Origin: Nitrososphaerales archaeon TH526
GTDB taxonomy: Archaea; Thermoproteota; Nitrososphaeria; Nitrososphaerales; Nitrososphaeraceae
DNA length: 12,863 nt
Assembly (NCBI GenBank): GCA_014523665.1
Contig: JAATVR010000684.1
Span: 1-12,863, forward strand
Reading direction: 5' to 3'
The notes below the pieces were generated by a model. It worked only from the letters and a program-made list of their open reading frames with translations. It was not told the origin of the DNA and did not search any database. Both the position numbers and the translations under genes were made by a program. Shown one piece after another: positions 12,027 to 12,863 of the stretch. Every line of letters begins with the position of its first letter. Within the stretch, counting starts at the first letter, position 1.

Positions 12027-12863
12027 CTAAATGTTTAAGTTGCTACCTTGGGATATTCTTCTTACTTTCTCACTGACCGTATTGCTTTTTATGTACATTG
12101 CCAATGCCTCGATCATTGGTTTCATTTTAAAGACTTGAGGAACGACATCTACCACTATACCATTCTCGTCTAGCTCCCTGGCTGTGGAAGGTCCCACCGC
12201 CACGACTATCGTGATTGAGTTAAGTGAATTTTGTAAAGTTTCCCATAATTTGTGTCTCCTTGCGAAATTGAAGAGCCCTCTTACTGAAGGGGGGCTCGTA
12301 AAGGTTATGGCGTCGATATTGCCTAGATTAATATCCTTTACCAGATTTGTGACCTGGGTTTCATCACTTAGAAAGGATTTAAAACCCATGCTCTCGAGGA
12401 TTCTGGTTTCATTCCGATCGCTGGTTTCTGAATACCTATATACAAATACCTCAATAATGCTATTTCTCAATCTTTCAAGTCCATCAATCAAATGTCGGGA
12501 AGAGTTGCCGTGCCAGATTATTGCTATTTTCTTCGCCGCTACTCCCATACTTTCGAAGAGTTTCAACACTCCGGCAGACGTGTAGTCTTGATTTGGGATT
12601 AGAATTGGCCTCAGGCCGAAATTAAATAATGACATTTGTGTTTTGGGGCTTCGTGCAACCAATGTCGTATTTCGAAGTATACTGATCAATGGTTCCTCCT
12701 TCCCAAGTTCTGAGCACAAATCGATTAGGGAGTATACACTGGGGCCTGTCATAAACACGACAAAGTCGGGTCTGCTTTCCTTGGCGAGTTCTAAAAATTT
12801 TGATACCTCGATAAGAGTACGTTCCTCTCTTTTAATCCCTGTCGTGGGAGCAATGTACGGCCT
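12027..12863 (-). CDS. hemD: Uroporphyrinogen-III synthase (N-terminus cut by window end)
   Basis: The frame is open from the last base of the window to the stop at 12027-12029, giving 278 residues. The start codon is outside; compared with the usual fold some 25-30 residues are missing, and internal GTG/ATG codons near 12750-12758 would delete conserved sequence and are not the start. Features fit the two-domain HemD fold: RPYIAPTTGIK and DFVVFMTGPSVYSLIDL in the first domain half, KIAIIWHGNSSRHLIDGL, DAITFTSPPSVRGLF (~185-198), and VVAVGPSTARELDENGIVVDVVP with the conserved GPsTA at 224-228. HemD closes hydroxymethylbilane with inversion of ring D to give uroporphyrinogen III, the branch point to siroheme, cobalamin and heme. 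It is upstream of PII on the same strand but separated by a 114-nt gap with a terminator and a promoter. Confidence 0.88.
   Translation of the reverse strand, partial: RPYIAPTTGIKREERTLIEVSKFLELAKESRPDFVVFMTGPSVYSLIDLCSELGKEEPLISILRNTTLVARSPKTQMSLFNFGLRPILIPNQDYTSAGVLKLFESMGVAAKKIAIIWHGNSSRHLIDGLERLRNSIIEVFVYRYSETSDRNETRILESMGFKSFLSDETQVTNLVKDINLGNIDAITFTSPPSVRGLFNFARRHKLWETLQNSLNSITIVVAVGPSTARELDENGIVVDVVPQVFKMKPMIEALAMYIKSNTVSEKVRRISQGSNLNI

Noticed and set aside
12027..12758. hemD as a complete 243-residue gene starting at GTG 12758.
   Set aside because: The frame stays open for 35 more codons to the window end, and those residues (RPYIAPTTGIK... PDFVV) belong to the conserved first domain, so the gene is truncated by the window rather than starting there.
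1..12863. CRISPR array, insertion sequence, integrase or attachment site.
   Set aside because: No regularly spaced repeats, transposase or integrase motifs, or long terminal repeats were seen, and the gene content is core archaeal.

Overview
The window looks archaeal, and the gene set points most naturally to a Nitrososphaeria/Thaumarchaeota-type genome. Evidence: an archaeal MBF1 with N-terminal zinc ribbon, an AbrB-PhoU fusion regulator, a PUA protein overlapping nascent-polypeptide-associated complex (NAC), an archaeal/eukaryal-type AspRS in one operon with GatCAB, an overlapping nurA-herA pair, and small winged-helix proteins of the kind common in that group. TATA-like AT-rich boxes lie about 26-40 nt before many first genes, and starts are often TTG or GTG. 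The lineage is inferred from gene content only, since no rRNA is present.

Layout. 1-87: the last 28 codons of a C2H2 zinc-finger protein (+), cut by the window edge. 88-521: a gene-free convergent gap with T-rich tracts, two similar nested hairpins and two small dyads. 522-2092 (-): a two-gene unit, the AbrB/PhoU regulator followed by aMBF1. 2198-3021 (+): PUA protein and NAC, overlapping by 4 nt. 3096-7619 (-): aspS-gatC-gatA-gatB, a tRNA-dependent amidation operon. 7792-8382 (+) and 8426-8929 (-): two convergent proteins of similar design, each an N-terminal beta-hairpin-plus-helix module with a C-terminal winged helix. 9039-11572 (+): nurA-herA, overlapping by 4 nt. 11565-11912 (-): a divergent PII protein whose 3' end overlaps that of herA. 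12027-12863 (-): uroporphyrinogen-III synthase, truncated at its N-terminus by the window end.

How they work together. AspRS plus GatCAB would make Asn-tRNA(Asn), and possibly Gln-tRNA(Gln), by the indirect route; the residues seen in AspRS fit a partly non-discriminating enzyme. NAC acts on nascent chains at the ribosome. NurA and HerA form a nuclease-translocase machine for DNA end resection. The winged-helix gene beside it is divergent from nurA across a short promoter region carrying a tandem 9-bp repeat, so it may regulate or work with that pair. PII senses nitrogen/energy state, and HemD feeds tetrapyrrole synthesis. Most of the window is core archaeal gene content. The least explained parts are the two winged-helix proteins, the non-standard HerA, the unusual PII T-loop and the structured 88-521 gap.
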